A DNA stretch of 9,359 bases from Oscillospiraceae bacterium (lineage in GTDB: Bacteria > Bacillota > Clostridia > Oscillospirales > Ruminococcaceae): positions 1 to 9,359 of the forward strand of contig JAEDLR010000067.1 of NCBI GenBank assembly GCA_016295145.1, read 5' to 3'. Positions 1 through 6,048 of this stretch are shown piece after piece. Made by a program: the position numbers and the translations under genes. The stretch's first letter is position 1; each line of letters opens with the position of its first letter. The notes below the pieces were generated by a model that was given only the letters and a program-made list of their open reading frames with translations, did no database searches and was not told the DNA's origin.

Positions 1-2
1 AG

Positions 3-66
3 CCCTCTTTCGTTAGATATTGTGGTCTGATCGCATTGTACCCAAATGCATTCTAACGAAAGGGGG
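3..66. repeat. Long imperfect inverted repeat (15-bp stem) at left end
   Basis: Positions 3-17 (CCCTCTTTCGTTAGA) pair with 52-66 (TCTAACGAAAGGGGG) in an unbroken 15-bp stem that needs only one G:U-type pair (T6 with G63). The 34-base loop holds a nested 5-bp hairpin, GCATT 33-37 with AATGC 45-49. Neither side is followed by a T-run, so it is not a standard intrinsic terminator. It may be a regulatory RNA fold, a protein-binding palindrome, or the end of an element that starts left of the window. The function is unknown. Confidence 0.6.
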
Positions 67-230
67 TATTCTTCTGCCCAAAGCGCAAACCAGGCCGGTC
101 CTTCCCATGGCGTATCTGCAAGCTGTTTGCGCACATTTAATGGCACGACTCCGGATATTGCGCGCGTACCTTTTTCCGTGGACATATTGTTGCAAATGCT
201 TGACCATGTTATGGTATCTGCTTGCTTTCG
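67..230. other. Intergenic stretch with no convincing gene
   Basis: Between the left-end hairpin and the moxR promoter I see no ORF that has both a ribosome binding site and a recognisable product. A plus-strand reading frame at 46-234 is open, but its ATG lies in the hairpin loop and has no Shine-Dalgarno sequence. The frame on the other strand is only an extension of a shadow of moxR. A gene remnant or a small RNA cannot be excluded. Confidence 0.5.
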
Positions 231-259
231 TTGACAAAATGCCCCGAGTGTGGTATAAT
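231..259 (+). promoter_or_regulatory. Sigma-A promoter of the moxR operon
   Basis: TTGACA at 231-236, a 17-base spacer, and TATAAT at 254-259. Both hexamers are perfect consensus. TG at 251-252 adds an extended -10. Transcription should start near 266, which gives a leader of about 30 bases before the ATG at 295. The promoter should be strong and constitutive unless a factor binds over it. Confidence 0.9.
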
Positions 260-294
260 CTTGTTAGAAAAATACGCGCCATGGAGGAAAGACA

Positions 295-1254
295 ATGGCT
301 GTACAAACTGTCACCGATGTACAAGCGGTCGCCAATGCGTTGATTGCGCAGATGCAGACGGTGGTTTCGGGAGGAGAGCAGACGGTGCAGATGCTGGTCG
401 CGGCTGCACTCTGCGGTGGACATATTCTGCTGGAGGATCTGCCCGGTTCGGGAAAAACCACCCTTGCCAAAGCCTTCGCAAAGGCTTCCGGCTGTGATAT
501 GCATCGCGTGCAGTGTACCCCCGACCTGATGCCTGCCGATATCACAGGCTTTGAGATGCTGCAAACCAATCAGAACGGTACCCGCGAAATGGTATTCCGC
601 AAGGGTGCTGTGTTTACCAATGTGCTGCTTGCCGATGAGATAAACCGTATGGCACCCCGTACCCAATCCGGCTTGCTGGAGTGTATGGCGGAGGGGCAGG
701 TTTCCTGCAACGGTGTGACCTATGGGCTGCCGAAGCCGTTTCTGGTGATCGCAACGCAAAATCCCGTGGAGTTACAGGGTACTTTTCCGTTGCCGGAAGC
801 ACAGCTTGACCGATTCTTCATGCGGCTTTCTATGGGCGTACCCACTCGTGAACAGGAGCTTTCCATTCTGACGGCACGGCAGATCACAGATCCCTTGGAG
901 CATATGCAGGCGGTGACCAACGCTGATGAAATCTGTGCGGCGCAGACGGTTGTGCGCACAGTGGAGGCTTCTCCTGCGGTGTTGGAGTATCTGCTTTCCC
1001 TTGCCCAGGCAACACGGAATCACAAGGGGATTCGTTTGGGATTGAGTACGCGCGGCGTACTTGCCGTGCGCCATGGGGCGCAGGCAGTGGCAGCCATGCA
1101 GGGCAGAGCCTATCTGCTGCCGGATGATATCAAGACGGTATTTCCAGCGGTGTGCTGTCATCGGCTGCACGCAAGCAGTCATTCGCTTTCTGATGCAAAG
1201 GCAGCCGAAAAAATCGTGGCAGAGCTGCTGCAGACCGTTGAGGTGCCCAGATAA
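295..1254 (+). CDS. MoxR-family AAA+ ATPase
   Basis: A 319-residue cytoplasmic AAA+ ATPase of the MoxR/RavA group, at the family's usual length. Visible motifs: Walker A LEDLPGSGKTT (46-56), Walker B LLADE (111-115) followed by INRMAPRTQSGLLE, the sensor-1 Asn in VIATQNP (151-157), the LPEAQLDRF segment (166-174) that is a family signature, and a sensor-2-like LGLSTRG (248-254). The C-terminal part (about 190-319) fits the helical lid domain. The start at ATG 295 follows a GGAGG Shine-Dalgarno site at about 283-287. MoxR proteins typically act as chaperone-like ATPases that help assemble or activate a partner, often through a DUF58 or von Willebrand A protein. The next gene is such a DUF58 partner, overlapping by one base (TAATG). 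The family call is secure; the substrate is unknown. Confidence 0.95.
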   Translation: MAVQTVTDVQAVANALIAQMQTVVSGGEQTVQMLVAAALCGGHILLEDLPGSGKTTLAKAFAKASGCDMHRVQCTPDLMPADITGFEMLQTNQNGTREMVFRKGAVFTNVLLADEINRMAPRTQSGLLECMAEGQVSCNGVTYGLPKPFLVIATQNPVELQGTFPLPEAQLDRFFMRLSMGVPTREQELSILTARQITDPLEHMQAVTNADEICAAQTVVRTVEASPAVLEYLLSLAQATRNHKGIRLGLSTRGVLAVRHGAQAVAAMQGRAYLLPDDIKTVFPAVCCHRLHASSHSLSDAKAAEKIVAELLQTVEVPR

Positions 1255-2360
1255 TGCTTTATTTCCTGTTGCTGCTTCTCATTGCGTTTGCATTTCTGCT
1301 GATGCATATTCTGGTGAAGCGGTATGGCTTTGACCGTGTGGAGTACAGCCTGCAGTTTTCGGAAAATGAAGTGACAGAGGGCGATACCGTGACATTGATT
1401 GAAACCGTGTGCAGTCGCAAAGCATTGCCTCTGCCGTGGTTGAAAGTGGAAATGACCACTGATGCTGCACTGGAATTTGCCCAGATGCAGTCAGCGGTCA
1501 GTGGCAGTGCAAGATTTATCTCCAGTTTTTTTTCGTTGCGCCCCTATCACCGCATCCAGCGGCACTGGCAGGTGCGTTGTACAAAGCGCGGTGTGTTTGC
1601 TGTATCTCATGTCATACTGGTGATCTCTGACCTGTTCGGCACCATCGAGCAGTCAATGGCGTTGCCGGATGTATCGGCGACGCTTACCGTGCTGCCAAAG
1701 GCGGTGGATTTTTCTTTTACGGCAGGTGATCCACGCAGCCTGATCGGTGATACGCAACTGCGCCGCAGCCTGATGCCTGATCGTATGGCAATGGGCGGTC
1801 TGCGCCCCTATGCAGACGGTGATCCGGTTCGCGATATCTGCCATAGTGCCTCGGCACGCAGTATTGAGCCGATGGTGTACCGTTTCTGCGATACCACGCA
1901 GCCTACGGTGACCATTTTGCTGAATATGGCCACCAAGGAATATGACCGCGATCTTGTAACCGATGCCGCCGCTTTGGAAAAGGAGATCAAACTGTGTGCC
2001 GCATTGCTGCTGCAGCTGAGAGATTTGCGGATTCCTGTGCGGCTATGCGCCAATACCCGTATGGACGGTCAACTGTTGGATACCCCTGCTGCATCGGGTG
2101 ATGCGCATATTCATCACTTATTGCAGTTGCTGGCAGCAGTGCCAGATACCATAGATGAACGGTTTATCAATCTGGTCAGCCGTGTATGCCACCGTGACCC
2201 AACGGCACTTTTATGGGCTGTGACAGCGCATATCGATGATGCTCTGCTGCGCCTTGCCGATGATGAGCCGCGACTTCAGATAATTACCGTGCGTCATCTG
2301 CACAACACCGCCTGCAGAGCCAATCTGCATAGTGCCGCAGATGTTTTCAGCACAGAATGA
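1254..2360 (+). CDS. DUF58 domain membrane protein, MoxR partner
   Basis: A 368-residue protein with one N-terminal membrane helix (about 2-22) and a long soluble part. The DUF58 signature is GGLRPYADGDPVRDI (181-195) followed by SASAR (198-202), at the usual place in the middle of the protein. The family normally has RxIxWxxxAR here. In this protein the Trp position is His197 and the basic residue after it is Ser198, so the motif is diverged. Many DUF58 proteins have two N-terminal helices; only one is evident here. The start codon overlaps the moxR stop (ATG 1254-1256) and sits behind GAGGTG at about 1239, so translation is probably coupled. DUF58 proteins pair with MoxR ATPases and often carry a vWA-like fold after the signature; that fold is an inference here. 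No enzymatic role can be assigned. Confidence 0.9.
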   Translation: MLYFLLLLLIAFAFLLMHILVKRYGFDRVEYSLQFSENEVTEGDTVTLIETVCSRKALPLPWLKVEMTTDAALEFAQMQSAVSGSARFISSFFSLRPYHRIQRHWQVRCTKRGVFAVSHVILVISDLFGTIEQSMALPDVSATLTVLPKAVDFSFTAGDPRSLIGDTQLRRSLMPDRMAMGGLRPYADGDPVRDICHSASARSIEPMVYRFCDTTQPTVTILLNMATKEYDRDLVTDAAALEKEIKLCAALLLQLRDLRIPVRLCANTRMDGQLLDTPAASGDAHIHHLLQLLAAVPDTIDERFINLVSRVCHRDPTALLWAVTAHIDDALLRLADDEPRLQIITVRHLHNTACRANLHSAADVFSTE

Positions 2361-2375
2361 AAGGAGACTTTTCTC

Positions 2376-2996
2376 ATGTATTTTTCTCATATCAAGCGGA
2401 TAACCGCCGGGATGCTTTCTGCGCTGTGCCTGTTATCCTTCAGTGCATGCCGCAATGACAGTAGCAATCATACCGGAGGCAGCAGCATCAGTGACAGCAG
2501 TTCCACGGTGTCGACGGATCAGAAGCCGCTTACCGATCTGACGGTGATTCCCCCAAACACCTACGATGGAGCGACTGTTGTCTGCGACGATATTGTGGTT
2601 GCGGCAGGCACGACAAAAGTGCCCTATCGTGTGATGCTGTATAACAATCCCGGCTACGGTTTTGTGGGATTGCGCGTGTTGTATGATGGTACGCTGCAGC
2701 CATATATGGATGCGGAGCGCGGCGAAGATGAAATGGAGATTCTGACAGGGGATGGCATGGGCGGATTCATGTTTTCATGCATGAACAGTGCCGAGCAGAA
2801 TATGATCGGTTTGGCGGCGTTCGGCAGTGTGGACTGCAAATCGGACGGTGTGATGTTCACCTGTTATTTTGATATTCCTGCGGATGCTGCATCGGGAACC
2901 GTGTATGATTTTTCCGCTGAGGTAGTAGATTTTCGTCCGTTGGAGGGCGAAAATCACCAGGTTGCAGTCGTGGGTGGCAAAATCACCGTACAATAA
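2376..2996 (+). CDS. Small lipoprotein with a cohesin-like domain
   Basis: A 206-residue exported protein. Residues 1-25 form a lipoprotein signal: basic IKR, a hydrophobic stretch, then LLSFSAC with Cys25 as the likely lipidated residue. A Ser/Thr/Asn-rich linker (about 26-50) follows. Residues 54-206 resemble a single cohesin domain of the Ruminococcus type. The matching landmarks are a strand ending in KVPYRVMLYNNPGYGFVGLRV (about 81-101) with YDGTL after it, then IGLAAFGSVDCKSDGVMFTCYFDI (144-167), AASGTVYDFSAEVVDF, and a closing GGKITVQ. Known cohesins bind dockerins in cellulosome assembly, so this could be a membrane-tethered docking protein. A general cohesin-fold adhesion role is the alternative. 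The gene starts 15 bases after DUF58, behind AAGGAG at 2361-2366, in the moxR operon. Signal and linker are clear; the cohesin call comes from pattern matching only. Confidence 0.72.
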   Translation: MYFSHIKRITAGMLSALCLLSFSACRNDSSNHTGGSSISDSSSTVSTDQKPLTDLTVIPPNTYDGATVVCDDIVVAAGTTKVPYRVMLYNNPGYGFVGLRVLYDGTLQPYMDAERGEDEMEILTGDGMGGFMFSCMNSAEQNMIGLAAFGSVDCKSDGVMFTCYFDIPADAASGTVYDFSAEVVDFRPLEGENHQVAVVGGKITVQ

Positions 2997-3054
2997 TTGC
3001 TGGAAAGTATTCTTCAAAAAGCGGCGTAACAGTGATGTGTTTCGACAGTTCTCG

Positions 3055-3087
3055 CTTTGATGTTGTGCTATAATGACATCATCAAAG
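3055..3087. repeat. Perfect 8-bp inverted repeat around the -10 box
   Basis: CTTTGATG (3055-3062) and CATCAAAG (3080-3087) flank the TATAAT at 3069-3074. The right half runs into the Shine-Dalgarno sequence. The left half lies upstream of the expected start of transcription, so this is more likely an operator on DNA than an mRNA hairpin. The binding protein is unknown. Confidence 0.45.
3065..3074 (+). promoter_or_regulatory. Extended -10 promoter of the GHL10-like gene
   Basis: TATAAT at 3069-3074 is preceded by TGC (3066-3068), an extended -10. No good -35 lies at 17 bases; TCGACA at 3042-3047 is 21 bases away and probably too far. A weak -35 with an extended -10 fits a promoter that needs an activator. 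A GGGGG-rich Shine-Dalgarno site (3087-3091) follows before ATG 3101. Confidence 0.7.
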
Positions 3088-3100
3088 GGGGACTGTTTTT

Positions 3101-4372
3101 ATGTGGCAACGATATCGGAAACGCATTATACCCTTACTGCTTGCCGTAATTTGTACCGTTGGATGCATGGGATGCGGTGTGCCGCTGGCAGCACAGACCG
3201 ACAACAGCTTGGCAACAGGGGGACTTTTGCCCTACTGCGAGCAAAAACCGGCGCATTTGCATTTGCCTAAGCGTGATACTCCGGTTGTGGCAACATGGCT
3301 GCCGTATTTCCTCTACCCTGATCTGTTTGGCGGCAAAACCGAGGCGGAAGCGCATCAGACGGTGAAGACATTGTTGGAATCAGCCCAAAGTATCGGTATC
3401 AATACAGTATTTGCGCATGCCTGTGCCTTTGGTGAAGCGTATTATGATTCTGTTTGCTACCCCAAGGCAATTGAAACAGGGCAGCTGGACTATTTGCAGA
3501 TCCTTGCAGAGGAATGCAAAGATCTTGGCATCTCGCTGCACGCATGGATCAACCCGCTGCGTTTACAAATCCCCGATGTGATGGCTGCATGGCAATCGGG
3601 TACCATGGCTGCCGATTGGTATCATGACGCGGCAAAGCGTGCCGCGCATATGGCACAGGTTGAGGGGCGTTACTATTTGCAGCCTGCTGCTGATGCCACC
3701 TGTCAGCTACTTTGTGCGGCGGCAGAAGAATTGCTGACCCGCTACGCCATTGACGGTATTCATATTGACGACTATTTCTATCCCACCTCCGCTGCTGATT
3801 TTGATGCTGCCGCCTTTTCACATTCTGGTGCCAAAGATCTTACCCTTTGGCGCATGGAAAATATCAACCGCATATTGCAGGCGATGTATGAAACAGTGCA
3901 TTCGGTGCGGGACGATGCTGTATTCTCTGTCAGTCCCTGTGGAAACCTGCAATCCAATCTGCAAACCCAGTACGCCGATTGCGCTCTGTGGTGCGAAAAA
4001 TCGGGCTATTGTGACTGGCTGATCCCGCAGATCTACTATGGTTACCGCAACCAGACAATGCCCTTTTCTGAAACGCTTGCCCAATGGCTTGCCTTGCCGC
4101 GGGATGCATCTGTGCAGGTGATTGTAGGGCTTGCTGCGTATAAGGTCGGTACGGTGGATGTGTTTGCAGGCGGAGGCAGCGCAGAATGGCAGGAAGATAC
4201 GGCGTTGCTTGCAAAGCAAACGGCTGATGTGCTGACAACGACGGAAAGCAGTGGCGCTGCATTATATCATATCGGCAATGTGCAGCAACTGTCACCCGAT
4301 GAAAAAACAGCATTGCAATCCGTAATTTCTACAGTTTTTTCAGGTTCATTTTATCCTTCTGCGGTATCATAA
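3101..4372 (+). CDS. GHL10-type glycoside hydrolase-like exported protein
   Basis: A 423-residue exported protein. The N-terminus is a basic run (RYRKR) and a hydrophobic helix (9-21), followed by Cys22 and Cys25. Either could be lipidated (TVGC or CMGC), but neither lipobox is ideal. From about residue 60 it follows the GHL10 (DUF187) family: WLPYF (66-70), NTVFAHA (101-107), HAWINP (148-153), DGIHIDDYFYP (218-228), FSVSPCGN (275-282) and DWLIPQIYYGY (305-315). The family is a TIM barrel related to glycoside hydrolases; HIDDYFYP is its hallmark acidic motif and probably contributes active-site residues. Members are thought to act on cell-wall or surface glycans, but the substrate here is unknown. 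No dockerin repeat is visible. The regulator gene starts 37 bases downstream with no terminator between, so the two are probably cotranscribed. Confidence 0.88.
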   Translation: MWQRYRKRIIPLLLAVICTVGCMGCGVPLAAQTDNSLATGGLLPYCEQKPAHLHLPKRDTPVVATWLPYFLYPDLFGGKTEAEAHQTVKTLLESAQSIGINTVFAHACAFGEAYYDSVCYPKAIETGQLDYLQILAEECKDLGISLHAWINPLRLQIPDVMAAWQSGTMAADWYHDAAKRAAHMAQVEGRYYLQPAADATCQLLCAAAEELLTRYAIDGIHIDDYFYPTSAADFDAAAFSHSGAKDLTLWRMENINRILQAMYETVHSVRDDAVFSVSPCGNLQSNLQTQYADCALWCEKSGYCDWLIPQIYYGYRNQTMPFSETLAQWLALPRDASVQVIVGLAAYKVGTVDVFAGGGSAEWQEDTALLAKQTADVLTTTESSGAALYHIGNVQQLSPDEKTALQSVISTVFSGSFYPSAVS

Positions 4373-4409
4373 AGCGAAAGAATGATTTTATGTCCAAGGA
4401 AGGTGTCCC

Positions 4410-5105
4410 GTGCAAATTTTACTCATTACGCAGCGCACCCGCTTGCGTGATGTCATGCTGATACATTTGAATGATGCCGGTCATAGCACAGCGGTTGCAG
4501 AAGACGGTCTGACCGCCTTGGCGGATCTGCTGCAGAACCGATACGATGCGGTGATGATTGATTGGCAATTGGATGAGATCTCAGGCTTGAGTGTACTGCG
4601 TGAATTGCGTCTGCGCGGCAGCGGTGCGCCTGTTTTGGTGCTGCAAACGGGGTCAACGGCAGAGGAAAGGGTGCTTGCGCTGGATAACGGCGCCGATGAT
4701 GTATTAGCGATGCCGTGTCACCCTGCGGAGCTGATGGCGCGTCTGCGACGATTGCTTCGCATTCATGAGCAAGTCTGTATATCTGCACAGCCGCAGATTT
4801 TATGCCTTGCGGATCTGACAGTCAACTGTGAACAGCAAATGGTTACGCGCAGCGGCAAACGCCTGCGGCTTTCCGACAAGGAGTATGCAATTTTGGAATA
4901 TCTGATTCGAAATCAGGGCAAGCCCTTGACCGCAGCCCAGATCGCGGAAAGCGTTGCAGGGGAGGGTGGCAGCGGTGTCATCAGCGTGTATATTCATTAC
5001 CTGCGGCGAAAAATTGACCATGGCTATTCGGTCAAGCTGCTGCATACTATCCGTAACAGAGGCTATGTTCTCAAAGCGGAGAAAAAATCCCGTTATGCCT
5101 GGTGA
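4410..5105 (+). CDS. OmpR/PhoB-type response regulator with degenerate receiver
   Basis: A 231-residue protein starting at GTG 4410 behind AAGGAAGG (4397-4404); ATG codons just upstream are out of frame. Residues 1-117 form a receiver. Phospho-acceptor Asp51 is present (AVMIDWQL), but the acidic pair after the first strand is Thr7-Gln8, the conserved Thr/Ser is Gln79 (LVLQTG), and the conserved Lys is Met101 (LAMPCHP). Residues 130-223 form a winged-helix DNA-binding domain of the OmpR type, with a recognition helix at about 188-203 (VYIHYLRRKID) and wing TIRNRGYVL (213-221). The changed residues suggest a phosphorylation-independent or atypically controlled regulator. No kinase gene is adjacent. 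It probably shares a transcript with the GHL10-like gene and may control it or the moxR operon. The family call is secure; its targets are inference. Confidence 0.92.
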   Translation: MQILLITQRTRLRDVMLIHLNDAGHSTAVAEDGLTALADLLQNRYDAVMIDWQLDEISGLSVLRELRLRGSGAPVLVLQTGSTAEERVLALDNGADDVLAMPCHPAELMARLRRLLRIHEQVCISAQPQILCLADLTVNCEQQMVTRSGKRLRLSDKEYAILEYLIRNQGKPLTAAQIAESVAGEGGSGVISVYIHYLRRKIDHGYSVKLLHTIRNRGYVLKAEKKSRYAW

Positions 5106-5121
5106 TGTATCATATCATGTT

Positions 5122-5157
5122 ACACCGTCCGAAGATGATTCGGACGGTGTTGCTTTT
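5122..5157 (+). terminator. Intrinsic terminator after the response regulator
   Basis: A perfect 12-bp stem, ACACCGTCCGAA (5122-5133) with TTCGGACGGTGT (5139-5150), has a 5-base loop and is followed by TGCTTTTTTA. This is a textbook rho-independent terminator 16 bases after the stop codon. Confidence 0.95.
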
Positions 5158-5200
5158 TTATAGAAAATAAGGAGAATTTGTAACACGCCCCATTTTCTGC

Positions 5201-5229
5201 TTGCAATTCTGAACATTTTATGCTACAAT
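5201..5229 (+). promoter_or_regulatory. Promoter of the NifX-like gene
   Basis: TTGCAA (5201-5206), a 17-base spacer, and TACAAT (5224-5229), with TG at 5221-5222 as an extended -10. Transcription should start near 5236. A GGGGGA Shine-Dalgarno site (5249-5254) precedes ATG 5262. Confidence 0.8.
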
Positions 5230-5261
5230 ATAAGCATATAGAAACATAGGGGGACTTTTCA

Positions 5262-5564
5262 ATGATTATTGCTGTACCATATGACAATGGCAATATATTT
5301 CCAAAATTCGGGCAAACGGCATTTTTTAAGCTCTATGACGCACATGACGGCATCATCCGCAAGACAGAAATCGTGTCCACTGTCAGTAAGAGTCACGGCG
5401 CGTTGGCGGTATTTCTGACGCAGCACAATGTGGAAACTTTAATTTGCGACAGCATTGGTTCTGCTGCGCAGACAGCGTTGCGCCTGTGTGGTATCAAGTT
5501 GCGCTGCGGTGTAACAGGCAGCGCAGACGAGGCGATCCGCCGGTATTTGCATTCATACTGTTGA
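5262..5564 (+). CDS. NifX/NifB-type small domain protein
   Basis: A 100-residue cytoplasmic protein that is a stand-alone dinitrogenase iron-molybdenum cofactor (NifX/NifB C-terminal) domain. Features: MIIAVPYDNGNIFPKFGQTAFFKLYD at the N-terminus, SHGALAVFLTQHNVETLICDSIGSAAQTAL in the middle, and GIKLRCGVTGSADEAIRRYL at the end. The family binds iron-sulfur or molybdenum-type cofactor precursors in nitrogenase maturation, but many anaerobes carry small family members without nitrogenase. No nif gene is in the window, so a nitrogen-fixation role is not supported. The C-terminus is short, ending soon after the last helix. The gene has its own promoter and its own terminator, so it is monocistronic. 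The partner or substrate is unknown. Confidence 0.88.
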   Translation: MIIAVPYDNGNIFPKFGQTAFFKLYDAHDGIIRKTEIVSTVSKSHGALAVFLTQHNVETLICDSIGSAAQTALRLCGIKLRCGVTGSADEAIRRYLHSYC

Positions 5565-5605
5565 AAACGATTGCCGACAAGAATTCGTTGGAATAGATGG
5601 AATAC

Positions 5606-5638
5606 AAAAGAGCAGTACCGTAACGATACTGCTCTTTT
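5606..5638. terminator. Bidirectional terminator between NifX-like gene and rpmE
   Basis: The stem AAAAGAGCAGTA (5606-5617) with TACTGCTCTTTT (5627-5638) has A's on the left and T's on the right, so it can work on both strands. It lies after the stop of the NifX-like gene and after the stop of the convergent rpmE, and probably ends both transcripts. Confidence 0.92.
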
Positions 5639-5664
5639 TGTACTGTGTACAGATGTTGAAATCA

Positions 5665-5865
5665 TCAACCGCGGTTGTAACGCTTGTTGAAGCGATCCAC
5701 ACGACCGCCGGTATCCACCAGCTTCTGCTTGCCGGTGAAGAACGGGTGGCACTTGGAGCAGATTTCAACCTTGATGTCCTTCTTGGTGGACAGAACCTCG
5801 ATCACATTGCCGCAGTGGCAGGTGATGGTGGTCTTTTCGCACTGAGGATGAATGCCTTCCTTCAT
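5665..5865 (-). CDS. rpmE: 50S ribosomal protein L31 (zinc type)
   Basis: A 66-residue ribosomal protein of the large subunit, at the normal family length. The start at 5865 (MKEGIHPQC) is preferred over an in-frame ATG at 5886, because the codons there spell the Shine-Dalgarno sequence AAGGAG (5876-5881), which is 10 bases from 5865. The protein has the zinc-binding cysteines of the C+ form: Cys16 and Cys18 (CHC) and Cys36 and Cys39 (CSKC). It ends with HPFFTGKQKLVDTGGRVDRF, a strong family signature. Members of this form are exchanged for zinc-free paralogues in zinc shortage in some bacteria; no paralogue is in this window. It is transcribed toward the bidirectional terminator at 5606-5638. 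Confidence 0.98.
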   Translation of the reverse strand: MKEGIHPQCEKTTITCHCGNVIEVLSTKKDIKVEICSKCHPFFTGKQKLVDTGGRVDRFNKRYNRG

Positions 5866-5965
5866 TGCTGTTTCACTCCTTTTCATTGGAATTATAGCAA
5901 ATTCACATAACAGCCCATCCTACATCTTCGTTCAGACAGTAGTGCTATGATATTATCGCACAGGT
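5866..5965 (-). promoter_or_regulatory. Leader of rpmE, possibly structured
   Basis: If transcription starts at the distal promoter (5966-5971), rpmE has a leader of about 95 bases. It contains GTGC/GCAC complementary segments just after the start. L31 genes of Firmicutes are known to have autoregulatory leaders, so this could be one, but I could not match a consensus. A second extended -10, TGCTATAAT, at 5899-5891 lies about 25 bases before the start codon and could give a short leader instead. Confidence 0.4.
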
Positions 5966-5994
5966 ATTATACCATATCCAGGGGCAAAGTGCAA
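5966..5994 (-). promoter_or_regulatory. Distal promoter of rpmE
   Basis: On the minus strand TATAAT lies at 5971-5966, preceded by TGG (5974-5972), an extended -10. The -35 at 17 bases is TTGCAC (5994-5989), a partial match. It overlaps the inverted repeat at 5983-6023. Confidence 0.65.
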
Positions 5995-6023
5995 TATGAT
6001 CTGCCAAAAAACCGCACTTTGCC
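5983..6023 (-). repeat. 10-bp perfect inverted repeat downstream of the phosphohexomutase
   Basis: GGCAAAGTGC (5983-5992) and GCACTTTGCC (6014-6023) form a perfect 10-bp stem with a 21-base loop, 25 bases after the phosphohexomutase stop on the minus strand. The T-run is inside the loop, not after the stem, so it is a poor intrinsic terminator. It could act as a barrier, a 3'-end stabiliser, or a binding site next to the rpmE promoter. Confidence 0.5.
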
Positions 6024-6048
6024 AAAATTTCCGGAAAAATCTTTACAA

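Noticed and set aside
12..57. Integron attC-like core sites (GTTAGAT and TTCTAAC)
   Set aside because: The order is the reverse of an attC site (GTTRRRY comes first), the distance is too short for a cassette, and no integrase is present.
3..66. The same hairpin as a rho-independent terminator
   Set aside because: No T-run follows the stem on either strand and the loop is 34 bases.
46..234. 62-codon plus-strand ORF upstream of moxR
   Set aside because: Its ATG is in the hairpin loop without a Shine-Dalgarno sequence, and its product is unfamiliar; it was kept only as an unassigned intergenic stretch.
13..759. Long minus-strand ORF opposite moxR (248 codons)
   Set aside because: It overlaps a clear MoxR gene, lacks a Shine-Dalgarno site and a recognisable product, and its composition is that of an antisense shadow.
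5866..5886. Longer L31 start giving 73 residues
   Set aside because: The extra codons consist of the Shine-Dalgarno sequence for the ATG at 5865, and L31 proteins begin at the MK-IHP motif.
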